Positions 1 to 13,820 of a DNA stretch of 64,000 nucleotides are shown piece by piece. Position 1 is the stretch's first letter; each line of letters starts with the position of its first letter. This DNA comes from Plasmodium coatneyi. Its lineage: Eukaryota > Apicomplexa > Aconoidasida > Haemosporida > Plasmodiidae. The stretch is from positions 558,001 to 622,000 of the forward strand of contig NC_033568.1 in the NCBI RefSeq assembly GCF_001680005.1, in the 5' to 3' direction. A model generated the notes under the pieces. That model saw nothing but the letters and a program-made list of their open reading frames with translations. It searched no databases and was not told the origin of the DNA. The translations under genes and the position numbers were made by a program.

Positions 1-1370
1 AAAAAAAAAAAATCAATGGTGATTCTTCTATTTTTTTGAGCACGTCATTATTAACATTTAAAATGTAATATGTATCTATACAGATGATACTTTCCATGTG
101 TATAATATGCTATTTCTAATGATACGCCTATAGATTCTTATAAAATATTTCAACCCATTAGTTTATTTTTCTTAAATGACCTCCCGTTATTCATGCTTCA
201 TTCATGTTTATATTGATTACTATTACCTACAACTTAGTTTATTGCCCCTTGCTTACAGGGAAAAAATGTAAATTCCTTTTAAATTTGGCATAAGCTTTAA
301 AAATATTTTATTTGTCCAAATAACATTATTCCCTCTTTACAACAGAAAACGAGATGTGTTTCATATGAACATAAAGTTTTAAAATAAAAGAAGACACATA
401 ATTTTGCTACTAGAAAGATTTCTGCGTCTTGTAAAAATATAAAATTTTGTAGAATATTTGTAATTTCATTTTTCTTTGGTTTCATAAAGAAAACATTAAT
501 TTCTGTTTATAAACAAAGATTTATTACCTTGTAGGATAGGGCAAAATAAAGATTTTAATCTTAAGGGTCCCACATAATGAAGCAATTTATAAGTCACATT
601 CTATGATAAACTGTCTACTTTGGAGTGAAAACGCATGTTTACATTTCAAACTATTTTGCAATATAAATGTTTCTTAAAAATACAGTTGCTTTTTTCTAAT
701 TAGTTATTCAAAACATGAATAATGATATTCTAAAGGTATGCAAAACATGACAGAAACCATTCATTCTGAGAGAATATTTTACTGTTTCACAATTCAATAT
801 TTTTGTGCATACCTACTTTTACATTTTTAAGGAAATAACCAATATGCTACAATGCATGATATATGCATATATATATATTTTTTTTTTTCCCTAAAATGAT
901 TGACATTTCATCATACTTTTCATTCTTATCTGTTAGTAATGACACTTGTCTGTTCTCTTATAAAAACTATTCAGTATAGACTATATTACCATAAATACAA
1001 AATAGACAAATGCACACTACCAACACTATATTAACATACATTTTCTCCATTTATTGAGCACAAGCTTAATGAATTAGATTTCAATTTACTCCATGGGATG
1101 ACACTTAAAACAATATAATATACATTTATATTAAAAGAATAAAAGTTCCACACAATATATATAACATAATTAAAACTTCATATGGGGCAAAACAATTATT
1201 GAATTTTCCTTTTAAAGATAAATACGTTTGAATTTTAGATAACCCGATATAAAATAATATTGAAAGGTCTATGATCCTTTATCGCATTAGTCATTTCAGA
1301 ACTAAAGTAAAAATATATTTAAAATAAGACTTTCGCATAAATCGATATATATGAATTAACCTATGTAAAC
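1..1370. other. AT-rich pericentromeric flank, no gene seen
   Basis: This stretch is AT-rich but still carries ordinary G and C, in contrast to the next 2.2 kb. The longest frames are about 60 codons, and I recognise no exon, tRNA or telomere-type repeat (GGGTTYA). A minus-strand frame at 297-485 has a faint resemblance to frames at 3689-3889 and 5277-5510, discussed as a possible gene relic. It reads as the left shoulder of the centromere-like block. Confidence 0.6.
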
Positions 1371-3640
1371 ATGAATTAAAAGACAAAAATATTAAATTAA
1401 AAATTAAACTGAATGCATAAACTTAATATTTATAATACATATGTTTTGAATAATAGACAAATTAAAATAAATGGTATTACATATAAATATAAATTGAAAT
1501 ACATTAATCAATATATAATTATTATTAATATATATTAAATAATAATTAAAATTATTATAAATTAAATGAAATAAAATAAATAAGAAATAACAAAACTAAC
1601 GAATAAATTAAATTAAATAAGCAAAAATATAATTAAAATAAATTAATTATTAAAAATATTATTTTTAGTTATTATTTATATATATATAAATTAATAAATA
1701 ATAAATTTAATTAAATATATCAAATAAAAAATGTTATATTAATTATTAATATAAAATATATTAAATTAAAAAAGGCAAATTAATTATTAATATAAATAGA
1801 AATATATATTATAATTAAATAATATAAAAATTAATTTTACACATTAATTATAATTATTATTTAAAAAAATAAATAAGGAATATTTAAGTATTTGTTAATA
1901 ATAAATATAAACTAAATGTAAAATTATAAACAGGAATTATAAATTATTTAAAGCATATATAATAAATAATTAAAATAAATTAATAATTAAATATATAATT
2001 ATAAAAATTGTAATTAATAAATAATATATATAACTTAATTTAGAGCGTAAATAAAAATAAATCATTTTATTATTACTTGTTACATAAGTTAACATAACTA
2101 TTAAAAATTAATTATATAATTAAATATTAAATAATTAACAAATTAAATAAAAATCAATTAGATTACTATATTATTAATCATTAAATTAATAAAATCAATG
2201 CAGTATAATATTTATGCAACTATTTATATATTAATTTAATTATAATAATTATTTTAAAACATATAAAATTAATTAATAAAAAATTTTCAATAACATAGTA
2301 AATATATATTTATTTAATAACTAGAGGAAAAAATAATGTATACAATAATATTAAATTATAAATATTAAATTATTTGATGTAAATTAAATATATTAAATAA
2401 TAAATTAATTAATATGTTAAAAATTTTAAGTTATAATACAATAAATAACAGCAATTAATTAATAAAATTAAAATTAAATGAATTATTTTAACTAATTAAA
2501 TAAATAAATAAATATATATATATATATATATATACTTTAATAAATTTAATTCATAATTAATTATGTAATAATATATATACATTTAATATATTTAATTAGA
2601 AAAATAAATATAAAAATTAACTAAATTTAGTTTTTAATATAATAAATAATAATTACACAAGAATTAATAATAATATGTATATTTAATATATTATATTTAT
2701 TTTAAATAAATTTATTTTAAAATTAAGAATATTAAATAATATTTAATTAGAATTCATACTTTAAATTAATTTTAATATATATAATATATATTATTGCATA
2801 TATTTCTTTTACTAAATTAGAAATATAATAGTTAAATATAAATAAATTAACACAATTTAAATTATAAATATTTAATAGGTTAATTGTTTTTTAATAATAT
2901 AAAATAGAATGTATTTAATAATTAATTTATATTTAATATATTGTGTAATAAATATTTAATTAAATTATTTTAATTAAAATTAATTTATATACATTAATTA
3001 ATTTATTATAATTAACTAAATAAATAATTATTATATAAAATTAAAATGAATCAAATAATTAACTAATATATTTAAATATTAGAAAATAATTATTATTATT
3101 TATTTATTTAATTTCACATATTAATATAATTAAATAAATATATAAGTATTAAAATAATTTTAATAAAAATAAATTAATATATAATTAATTATATATATAA
3201 ATTAATGTATATATTTAAATAAAATATTAAAATTAATAATATTAAATTAATTGTTTCGCATTATAATAAAATAATAATTATTATTTTTTTAAATTATTAT
3301 ATTAAATTATTTCATGGTTTATTATAATAATAAATAATTAACTTTATATTATTAGCATTAAATTATTTTTTAGAGTATTTTAATAAAAATGGAACGATTA
3401 TTTAAATATATATATATATTAATTTTAATAATAATTTAAATTAAATAATTAATTAACCTGAATAACAATAATTATAATAGGTTAAAATAAAATAATATCT
3501 TTAACCATAATTAAATATGTAAATTATTAATAAATAAAATAAAAATAATGAAATGAATAGTAAATTACATAATTAAGAGAATTATTTGCATTAACTAATT
3601 TATTCATGATATATACATTATAATTTCATATAAGCATAGT
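1371..3640. other. Candidate centromere (extreme A+T block)
   Basis: About 2.2 kb is nearly pure A+T. In the core, roughly 1500-3550, most 60-base lines contain only 0-4 G or C, and no frame of useful length exists. The sequence is made of imperfect TAAAT/AATTA/TATAT words rather than a clean higher-order tandem repeat, plus an alternating TA run at 2512-2534. Plasmodium centromeres are known as single, roughly 2-kb regions of about 97% A+T per chromosome, lying in gene-free gaps. Size, composition and the gene-free flanks fit that. The edges are set by eye where G/C returns. The alternative is an unusually long AT-rich intergenic spacer, but no other gap in the window approaches this composition. 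Confidence 0.8.
2512..2534. repeat. (TA)n microsatellite inside the AT block
   Basis: A perfect alternating TA run of about 23 bases lies in the middle of the candidate centromere. Short TA runs are common in Plasmodium AT-rich DNA. It is the longest uninterrupted simple repeat in this block and the likeliest place for length variation. Confidence 0.8.
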
Positions 3641-6600
3641 CTAAATGATAAATAGATGACTAAATATAAATTTATGTGATCGAGTTTATTATAATATTAA
3701 TGCGATATTAGCCATAATCAGAGAATTCCTAATATGACTGGAAATGCAATGAGAAGGAGCAATGGGTATAAATATTTGTTCAGGGACATAATGAAATTTG
3801 TTTGTAGCATAACAAAACCTTCCTTTACGTCCCTTTTGTTTTAGAACACATTCTATTTTTAAAAATATTTTATTTCCTTTAAATGACATAAACTCTTTTG
3901 GTGTACCCCAACCTAGTTTATTTTTTTAATGATAGACTCTGTTTTTTTCTTTTTTTAGCTGATAGATTTTATTATGTAGTGTAACTTTTGTGTCTAATTA
4001 AATATATTTTTATTGTCTTAATTTACAATTATCTTTTTCATAATAAATAAATCGCAATTTAGTGTTTCTACCTGTTGTTCTGAAAAATAATTTACCACAA
4101 TTTTGCTGTTTTAAAAGCTATGTATGCACACTTTCACGTTTGGCTAATGTTAACATGAAAAGGAGCTTTCCGTAAGCACAGAAATAATATGTTTATGGAA
4201 AAGTTAAATCCTTTTCTTTTTAGCAAGAATTGTTTATGAATTAACCATATAAATGTTTTGCTGTCAAAGAAATATGTTTGCACTAGTGTGAATGTGTAAT
4301 TAAACCCAAGATAGCTTAGATTTATGTAAAGTTTTTCTTTTTTGGAATCAATTATTAAAGCACAATGTATTTTTCTATATAGACGTATGTAATCAGTTAT
4401 TCTTTAGTATACCACACTGCTGCCACATTATTAAATGAATTTATATATTTATTCATGTGCACGAAACAAAGAAAATAATATGAGCGTTATCTAACCTGTA
4501 TATAGAATAATTTACAAAAAGACAGAATATAAGATATTTCTTTATAGAAAATGTATAATTATCAATTTAAAAACAAAGAAAAGACAAATATATTGTGTAA
4601 ATTTTTATTATTATCATGATAAATACTATGTGTATTCATCATGGAACACAGTTATCATATTATGCAGTTATGCAAATTTTGTTTTGCATCTAATATCACT
4701 TCAAAGACATGGGCTTTAAGGTACTTCGACAATCTTTTATGGCCTATAAATACAAAAGAATAAATCTTATTTTAATATATTATGTCCTGAATTTATGGAA
4801 AAACTAAATACTTCATAATATAAGAATGAGGCAACAACTTCATAAAATTTTACAATACTTATAAAAGGGATAGAGGAAAAATATATAAGATTCATGACTG
4901 CTGTAATGGTAATATTTTTTCATTATTTCACAATAACCCACGTCAGTATAAGTGGGAAAGCCCTAAAAATTTGTTAGTTTTAAAATTTGTCCAGAATAAA
5001 AAACTTTTTTCATTTTATCACTCACCTAAATATTTATAAGAAAAAATCTTTACTTTTAAGTAGAAGCACATATAGAACGATTAGAGGTTGATATACTAAA
5101 AAGGGTATTATTATTCTATGCTTTCAATAGTTTTTCCAGAAATAGAGAAGGGCAAATGAGCACTCTTGCGTTATCATATTTATATATGCGCAGGCGCTTT
5201 ATTTTTTTTTTTTCTTTTATATTTTATAAACATTATGTTCTTAGTGTAACACACCTAAATCAGACATTTGAAGAGGCTATATTAGTTCACACACTGTAAT
5301 ATATTTCCTTTGTATGAACAGAATAGGAAAGAAAATACACCGGAATTTACATTCATAAAACAAATAACCTTCCTGTCCCCTTTTCACCTTGAGGGAAACA
5401 TAAAGTATTACAATTTTTTCATATAGTCTTAACCTTTCTGTTAAAATAGAACTCCGTAAAAAGAGAATAGTTTTATTCCTTTGTATTTTCTTAAAGGAAT
5501 GTTTAAACAAGGCATTCCATTTTTCTGTATGTTGCGTTGCACACTATAAGTTTAACTTTTCTTAGTTCTTTCCTTTTACAGTAAGTGCTATATTTCTTTT
5601 AAAATACATTTTAAACTATTGAATACATTTTCATTTTTTGAATCTCATGTTAGAGATGTATAAAACAAGATGATCTATCAAAATGATAGTTCTGACACTT
5701 GCAACGTAGGGGAAAAGTACATTTACCAGAATTTTTGTATTCTCTTAAAATAGATATAAAATAGGGTTATCGAAAAACATGTTGTAAAAATTTATATCTT
5801 AGGTTATATATGGCTTTGCTCTTTTAAAGATTCTGTCAACTGAAAAGAAGACCTATAATTTGCAAGCATTTTACAATATATTATATAGTACATAATATTA
5901 GTACACATAGAAAGTTTCATCTTTTTCATCTAAAGCATGTTTCAAAAGTATATGATACCTGTTGAACAAATTAAAATATGGAAAGTCATTTATAATATAG
6001 GATGTTATACTGAAGGAGAAAAAATGCGTAGGTTGATGCAATATAATTGGAAATAAAAACAATATAATGCTGTTAGACATCGCCCAAAATAGAAATTAAA
6101 GTGAATAAAGCAGGAAACAATTTCCTTGCAATCTTTGAATAGTTGGAGGACAAACATCATTTTAATGTGTACAACACATACTAAAGAAATATGCTATTTT
6201 AGAACGCTATACAGTAAAGATTCGCACTCTACTATGGTATGTAGGAGCCCAAATTACAAATGAGTGGCAGTTATTTTTATCTATCCCCATTTTACAAGTT
6301 ATTAATTAGTAATTTTTAAATGTTTTTATTTAGGGTTTGGATTTCGTCATGAATAGAATAGCTACTGCAAGTTGGCAAATTTTAAGAAAGGGCTAAGAGT
6401 GTAGTTATTTATGAGTCCCTTTCTGTTTCCGTTTTAATTTAGTGAAAGAACAAGATTAACACTACGTTCTTCTTAAAAATACATATGTTACTAAACCTTA
6501 AAAATGTCTTTTTCTTTTTAATAATAACATATAAGACCCTAAATTATAAGTTTTTCCAAATTTATAAATATTGAAAAGTTTTTTTCATAAAAACATTTTG

Positions 6601-6722
6601 ACAAACAAATGCATCAATGCATATAATAAAAAAAAAAGGGGTTAAACAAACAAAAAAAAAAAAAAAAAAAATGTTTTATTTATATATACAAACGCTTTTA
6701 TATTTGTACATGAATAAAAAGA
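3641..6722. other. AT-rich pericentromeric flank, no intact gene
   Basis: About 3 kb of AT-rich DNA lies between the near-pure A+T core and the 3' end of the first gene. Frames stay below about 80 codons. Two minus-strand frames (3689-3889 and 5277-5510) are loosely alike and could be decayed copies of one sequence. No RNA gene or known Plasmodium multigene family motif was recognised. A 23-base A run near 6650 lies close to the stop codon of the downstream minus-strand gene and is probably in its 3' UTR. Confidence 0.55.
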
Positions 6723-9700
6723 CTAATTAATGATAACTGATGCTATTTTCTTAAGCTGTATGTCTTTATCGGATAATTCCTGTAATATAAAAAAAGAGTT
6801 ACAAAAGCATTAGAACCCGTAAAATGTGTAGCATATCTATGCATTTGATTAATATATTTATGCATGTACATGTCATTTATTGGGTGCAACAAAATGTATA
6901 TTAAGTACAAAAACATGTTAACCTTTTCTTTGAGAATTAACTTTTGAGTTTTTATTTCACATTCTTCATTTTTTTCGTATAGTTCTTTTTCCAGCTTCAT
7001 TATTCTACTTTTCATTTCCTCTTCATTCCTGAAATGGCCGAAAGGGTGTGTATGTGTACGATTGTTTTAGTGTAATTAAAAAGGTGCAAACGAGTAATAA
7101 ATGCGAATTATCTGTCTCTTATATTTTTATAGTGTTAAGAATGTGCATGTATATATATATTTATATGTATATATATATTTTTTCTTATCACTTTTCATAA
7201 TTCATAATGTATCTCTTTGATATTTCCAAATTTTTGTTGGCGTTATTTAATTCCTCGCTTAGGTTTTTGTTCAGCCCTGTGAAGTTTTCAATTATTAATG
7301 CTTGTTCCTGTAAAAAAAGCATGCACATAGGTAAAAATTTTCATGAAAAGTTTGTACTATATTACACGTTAAAGTAAATCCACATTTCCATTACGTATAA
7401 TTACATTTACATGCGTGTAACTTTGTAAACTATAAAACAGGATAAAGTATTTTTGAAGAAATTACCTTCAAGTCATTGTCACTCTTGTTTATTATGCTTT
7501 TCAGTTCTTGTATGTCACTGCTATATTTTTTAATATTCTTATCCTTATCGTCCAGTTCTTTCTTTTTGTCACTTAACTCTTTAACGACAACAATCAGTTT
7601 CCTGTTGAAAATGTGAAGAAAAAGGAGAATGTTATTATAACAAGGAAAATACTTATTTCAGTGTAGGTGAAAAAATAAAAGAGCGTTTACTTGAATGTCC
7701 CTTCCAGTTCATTGTTTTGGTTTTCTTCTATAGTTTTCAACTTCTCATTTTCACTCTGTATTAAAAAAAAAAAGGCGAAATAAGAAAATCACAAGTAAAA
7801 ATAGCTCTAATCAAGCATAAGCCTTTATAATGCTTTTTTTTTTTATATTTCATTACAGTAAGCGAGTTAATGACGTTTACTCCCTCATTAATTCTATTTG
7901 TCTGATCTGTCAATTTGTTATTTAGTGTTTTGTTTTGAGTCTGTATTTGTGTGTATTTTGTCTGAAGTGATTTTAGTAAAGATTCCATTGAAACGGTTCT
8001 GTTTTTTATATTCACATTTTCTTCCTCCGCTTCCTTCTTTTGCAGGTATACCTCTTCATATTTTCTTTGCAGTCTACAAAAGAAATAAAAAAAAAAGGTA
8101 ATGTTGTTTTGCCGCATTTAGCTTTTACTGCCACAATGCGATGCATTTCTTTTATTGTAGTTCCTTTTCTTGTCGCGTACTCATCTATTATGTCATTCTT
8201 CTGCGAAATGATATTCTCCAGGTTGTTATTTTCCTGTAGTTTCCTATTAATTTCCAACTCGTTTTCTTTTCTAATTTTTTGAATTAAGGCATTGTGCGCA
8301 TTTTGTTTCTCTTCTATTTCTTTGTTTAGCACATTTATGACATCTTTATACCTCTCGAGGTCTTGCTTGTAGAGTTCTAACCTTGATTGCGATTCGTTAA
8401 ATTGCGAATTTAGGTTTTTTATTTTATTCGAATAAAAACTAATGTCAGATGATCTCGTTATGTTATTGTGCAGTAAAATGTTTAGCAAATACTTTTTGGA
8501 ATATTCATCTGCGTCCTTCGAATAGAACAGAAAATTGTGTAACAAGAAATTAAATAAATATTGTGTGTTGTATATTGTGTCAAAATAAAAGTTGAAGGAG
8601 CTCTTTCTGTTTTTTATCGTTTCGAAGAATATTTTGTCGAAATTAAGGAAAAAAGAATTTTCGTAATTTGCGCTTGCATATTGGTACTTTAAAGAAGGGA
8701 ACATATTTTTACTTCCTATATGTTCACTGCTAGTAATATTTTTACTTAAGTTTTGGGAATAATTCGAGTTCATATGATTTGGTAAATAATTATCATTCTT
8801 TTCGTTTAGCAAGTACCTGTTCTCCTCTTCATACAGATATTTCTTATTCATATCTTCATGTTCGTATGAATTTCTTTTATTTAATTTGTTTAGTAGCGTG
8901 TTGTAATTATCATCTTCGTGCAGTGCTAAATTTTTCTTTGAACTTCCCTTTAAGAAGCCTTTATAATCAATAAAATTCTCTGTGTAATTTTCCAAATAGC
9001 TGTCTAAATTGTAATAATGTCTAACTATGTTTAAAATGGCTATTTTCATATTTGAAAGTTCAATATTTTTGTCAAAATCTAGAATGGACTTTTTATATAG
9101 TAGAAAAGATATTGAATAAACACAGTTATAAATTATTAGAGAATCTTTAGATTCGTACAGGGACGATATCAAAAAGGTTAGCGCTCCTGATTCGTACAAA
9201 GCTTTGTGTATTTTAATAATATTCGGCTGGTTGTTATAATGAATATTTTTTATAAATATACTGGACTTCAAATCCGCTGTTTCATTTAGGTTATTGGTTT
9301 TTTTATTTAACGAATAATTTAACAGAAGAGATATGTATCCACAAACTAATTTTATATTTTTCATATTGACACTCTTTTTCAGTTCCTCAATGAAATAATC
9401 TATATATTCAAAAGTATTTTCGTGTATCGTTTCGTAAAATTTGGTTTTCATTAGTGTAAACAGAAAATTAATAATGACAATGATGTACCTTGTTTTTTCG
9501 ATATTTTCTTCTACTGGAAAAATGGCACTGGAAGAATAGACATCTGGAATTATATGCAGATTAATCAGTATAGCTTTGATAACGGTGTTCCTTTCATTTG
9601 TTTTTATATTGTCAAATGTCCTACAGAATATTTCTTTCTGTAATTTGGCTCCCTCGTTATCGTTATTCGACGCGTAGGAATAATTCAAGTTGTTTACATT

Positions 9701-11947
9701 TTTCGCTAAATTGCCCATACCTGCTGTTACATTCGCATTCTGCCCATTTGCATTGATATAGGAACTGTTTAAATTTCTTAAACTGTAGTTATTTGTATTT
9801 AGATGCGTTCCATATGCGGAGAAATGAGTGTTCGCGTTATTCTGGACATTGTCTAAGTGATTATTTTTTTTTGCGCAAAATTGACAATACAGATGTATCA
9901 GCTTGGAAAAAATGAGAGAAATCACTGTAGCCAAATTTTTGTTCTTATGTATAGTTGATAAGAACAGCATGTTTATGTGTTCATTTATGTTACTAAAAAT
10001 GGAATTGAATTTTTTGTCTTCATTATATTTCATAATGTAATCATTATTTTCATTTAAAATGTGAAATATGGTTATAGACACATTTGGAAATTTAATTAAG
10101 ATAATGTAAAAGAGGAAGGATATGTTTGTTATTAGTTCGTATTGTTTATTCGTTAACAATCTGGACGAGTACGTGACAAAAATGAAAAGCACCTTCGTTA
10201 TGTTTATGTTTTCTTCAAAAAAATAGACAAATTTTTTATCATTAAAACAGAATATAAGTGTGTCTACAATGGTTCTCATTCTTATTAAATTTCCATTATT
10301 TACGATATTCTCAAAAAGGAGCATGGGGGAAAAGTAGTTTTCTTTTTCTAGTTCCTCCGGGAAAATGAATATATACGTCTTGTACAAGCTGATATAGAAA
10401 TTTTTGTACACTTCAATATCTTCATATTCATTTAAATACTTGTAATATTTGGATAAAAATATTTTTAACTCATTTAAATCGTTACTTGAATTCATAATTT
10501 TCTCTCTCAGGGCGTCCAAGTTCATTAAGTTGTTAATTATGTTTAAGCACTTGAGCAAAATGGTACTGTAGGTTATTCTGTTCTTTCCCAGAAACAATAG
10601 TTCTTCTCTGCTGTCAATAAAGGATGGTAAATTGCTATTTGGGGTTCCATTTAGCACGTGAGAAGATGTCAGCACTTGTTCCTTTCGATTCCTGCGAACG
10701 CTACTTTCTGCGTGCATTTTCATCATATCAGAGTATAGTAGGGTGCCGTCTTTTATCATATCTTCAAGGTAAAAGTTTAACAAATTTAAAACGTAAAAAA
10801 ATACTTTGTAAAAATAAACATTATTATTGAATATCTTGAAAGAGTTATACTCCCTTGTCGTGCTTCTAACATAACTTGTCGTATTGTGAACTGTGCTGTT
10901 TTGATGGAAATTTGTATTCATCTCATTTGGTGAAGGATGGTTTCGAAAATTCGATGTGGAGTACTTCCTTTTGATGTTGTTTTGAAAGCTATTCATCCTT
11001 ACAGGATTCGAATATGTGTAGCCATTTTTTTCATTCCCTGCTACATTTAGCTCTTCATTTTCCACTTGCCGAATGTCAAATGTGACTATATTACTTGTTA
11101 TATTTTCCAAACAATGTAAGCACAGGGTTAATAAATAAATGTTATTATAATAGTTTTCATTAACATTGTCCCGAAAGAAATATATTTTAAGAGAATTATA
11201 AAAGGAGGACAAATTTCCACTTTCTGAACTTAGGGAGTATTCAATTGATCTTATAAGGTAAAACAAATATTTGATTATATCGAATTCTTCTTCTCGCTTC
11301 ATGTCATTGGAGGATAAGTCATCATTTGTGTACATTTTCTGGTTCTTCTCAGCATATGGACCTTTATTCGGCAGATCACCAAGGTTTCTATCACTAATGT
11401 TCCGATCACTAATGTTTCGATCAGTGAGATTTCCATTTGGCTTTATTCCATGATTTGGGAATAAGTTTTTCTTAATTGTCCTGCTTTCATTGCTCCTTTC
11501 TGCGTGATCTGGACCAATTTTATCATCATCATCGTCATTCGTGTCTTTGCTTTTTTTTACCGCCCCTCGCAGCATGTAAAATTTCAATTTATCTGAAATA
11601 CTTAAAATGCTAATGTTGTACAGAGCTTCTACATGCCTCTTGTTCAATAAGTCCAGCTTTACGGCATAGTTTTCATTTGCATACGCCTTTTCGCTAGGGT
11701 TGTTACTCTCAAAGACGTTTATGACATTTTCGTAATAATTCCTGTACAGATAATTATAATAATTTACCAACTCTCGCATACATTCTTCATTTTCGTTTAT
11801 TAAGTCTAAATCGTATATGTTATTTTTGTACTCCTCCAGGCACAAATTCAAATATTCTGAGTATTCATAGCTGAAATTTTCCTTTTTGTGAGAGAACCTT
11901 CTTGTTTCTTTGCTGTGCAGGTTTGATAGGCTGTCTCTTTTAAGCAT
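6723..11947 (-). CDS. Conserved Asn-rich protein with C-terminal coiled coil (seven exons)
   Basis: Function not recognised. The first exon (11947-8181) encodes about 1255 residues, Asn/Lys/Tyr-rich and largely helical, with low-complexity inserts including a short NISDR repeat. Six small 3' exons then encode a charged coiled coil. My exon model is 11947-8181, 8073-7857, 7755-7691, 7601-7466, 7307-7192, 7028-6923 and 6779-6723, about 1487 residues. Phases agree at every junction, and each acceptor ends in a pyrimidine-rich stretch plus AG. The first donor (GTAC...) is non-consensus but joins two heptad stretches smoothly; reading through it instead gives a basic tail ending at 8012. A helical head with a coiled-coil tail recalls p115/Uso1-type tethers or golgins, but I see no diagnostic motif. 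The gene is much more AT-rich than those further right, as expected beside a centromere. Confidence 0.75.
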
Positions 11948-13400
11948 CTTTTACTTGCGGCACATTTACAAGGGAACATGCACGTGTGTACGTACGTGAG
12001 AATGTACGTACCTGCGTATGTCACGTGGTGTATGTATAAACATATACATTAACCTGTACATGCGTTCACACATACGCATGTATTGGCACGTGCTTTTTTT
12101 TACAATAGGCGCGCCCCTTTCTTTGTGTAAAGTAAGCACGCAGGATGAATGGGTATTACATAACAAGATACATTTTCGTTTAACAAACATGGGCCCCCTG
12201 ACGATGTGTCTAAGATTAAGATCGAAATGGAAAGTGCAAAGTTAAGTTGTAAATTTTGCTAAGAAACTCATATCGAATGTGTGTGTCGAAAATTTAACAG
12301 AAAAAATAATCGAACATTTAACCGAAAATTCACATGGAAAATTTAAATGGAACATAAAATAGCTCCTTTCGCTTTTCCTTCCCTTCACAGCCAAAGTGAA
12401 CATACCATTTAAGTGTATAATGGCATCAATATCAGCATGTGTTAAAAATTAAGGATAATTATGGAAAAGAAAAAAACAGGGCATGCATAAAATGCGCAAA
12501 GCGCTTAAAACACAAAGAGGGAAGAATAAGTACAAAGTCAGAAAATAAGTCCTTTTTCTTCTTCCTTTTTTTACTTTGTCAAATATATAATGAAGTTATA
12601 CTCAAATTAAAATATATAATTTTTAAAAGGGAACTTGACAAATGGATATTTTCACAAAAAAAAAAAAAAAAAAAAAAATGTAAATGTAAGATCAAAAAAT
12701 ACGTGTAAAATTTTTAGATGTAAGCTAATGCCATTAAACATTACATGTATTTTTTCCCTTAAAAAAGGATTTAAATTAAAAAAAAAATTTTTTTTTTTTT
12801 GTCCCTTTTGACTTTAGCGGGTTTATCATATGCTGTGTTTTACATATGTATAATTTTTTTTTTTTTTTTTTTTTTTTTTAAGTGTGTGCAATGTTCTATT
12901 TCATTTTAAGGAGCCTGTTAAGTGTATAACCCTTCATGATGCTCAAGCATGGTGTGAATATATTGTTTAGCAAACGCTTTTTTATCCCAATTTTTATTCA
13001 TCCTTTTTGGCATTAACTTCAAGCAGAAAAGTGGCATACGGAAAATGTGGAAATAGTCGAAAAAGTGGAAAAATCGGAAATGAATTAACCACTATTATGC
13101 GGACACTTGCAACACTCGCCAAGGCGATGTATTTTTTTTTTTTTCTTATTTGTACGCAATTTTTAAGTCATTTTTCTGCTTCGTAAAAAGCATTACAGAT
13201 GGAGTTGTTAAGTGTAACCGCGCATGGGAATGTATAAACAACACATTACGTTTAAGCGGTTCTGTATGGCACATAAAAAATTAGTAAAATGGGGTCTCTC
13301 TTGTACGATGTTCCCATTTTTACATGGTAGCTAAATAAAAACGTCTCATTATTCATGAATTCCGTGGGGAATTTTATCAATGAACAAATCATTAGTTTTT
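11948..13400. other. Intergenic region with A/T homopolymers
   Basis: This spacer lies upstream of the coiled-coil gene (promoter side) and downstream of the small TM-protein gene. It contains long A and T runs (12655-12679, 12779-12800, 12855-12880) typical of Plasmodium promoters and UTRs. A plus-strand frame at 12439-12708 is Lys-rich and low-complexity and is probably not a gene. No RNA gene was seen. Confidence 0.55.
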
Positions 13401-13549
13401 ATTATTCTACTAAATGGGGAAATATGCGGAAGCGCGTCGCCGTAGGGACGTATATGGGCATGCATATTTCCCCCCTTTCTGCATTATTCGACGCGAATAT
13501 AGTATACAGGATGAATTATTGAGCATAAAAATGGGTAGGAATAGACTTA

Positions 13550-13663
13550 CAGCACATGTTAGTGATGCTAAAGGTGGAAATGCTGTTTTTAAGGAACGCC
13601 TGAACTGTTTCCCTTCTCTCTCCTACTTTTTCTTTTATGCTCTTTAATTCATCCAAGCTATCG
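13550..13663 (-). CDS. Possible 3' exon of the small TM-protein gene
   Basis: An open stretch reading SLDELKSIKEKVGERRETVQ and onward has the charged helical character of the upstream frame at 13821-14225. It is preceded by possible acceptors (CGCAG near 13686, GATAG near 13659) and contains a strong GTAAGT donor near 13551, so another short exon could follow. Only the second acceptor matches the phase of the weak donor in the upstream exon. Transcript data would be needed; it may instead be 3' UTR. Confidence 0.3.
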
Positions 13664-13820
13664 TCAGGAGGTTGAATTTTTGTACCTGCGAAGGGGGAAC
13701 AATATAAATGGGCAAATACAAGTTCATATGTATGTGTGTGTAGACTGTTGAGCAAGCATGCCTGCACACATGTGTGTTCACATGTGTACACCCCAGGAGG
13801 GAGAAACATCATATTTCATG

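Noticed and set aside
1..6722. Subtelomere with pir or SICAvar genes
   Set aside because: No telomere repeats, no recognisable multigene family exons, and housekeeping genes begin immediately beyond; the near-pure A+T core fits a centromere better.
12439..12708. 89-codon Lys-rich plus-strand frame
   Set aside because: Ends in an A-run-encoded Lys stretch and has no conserved-looking segment.
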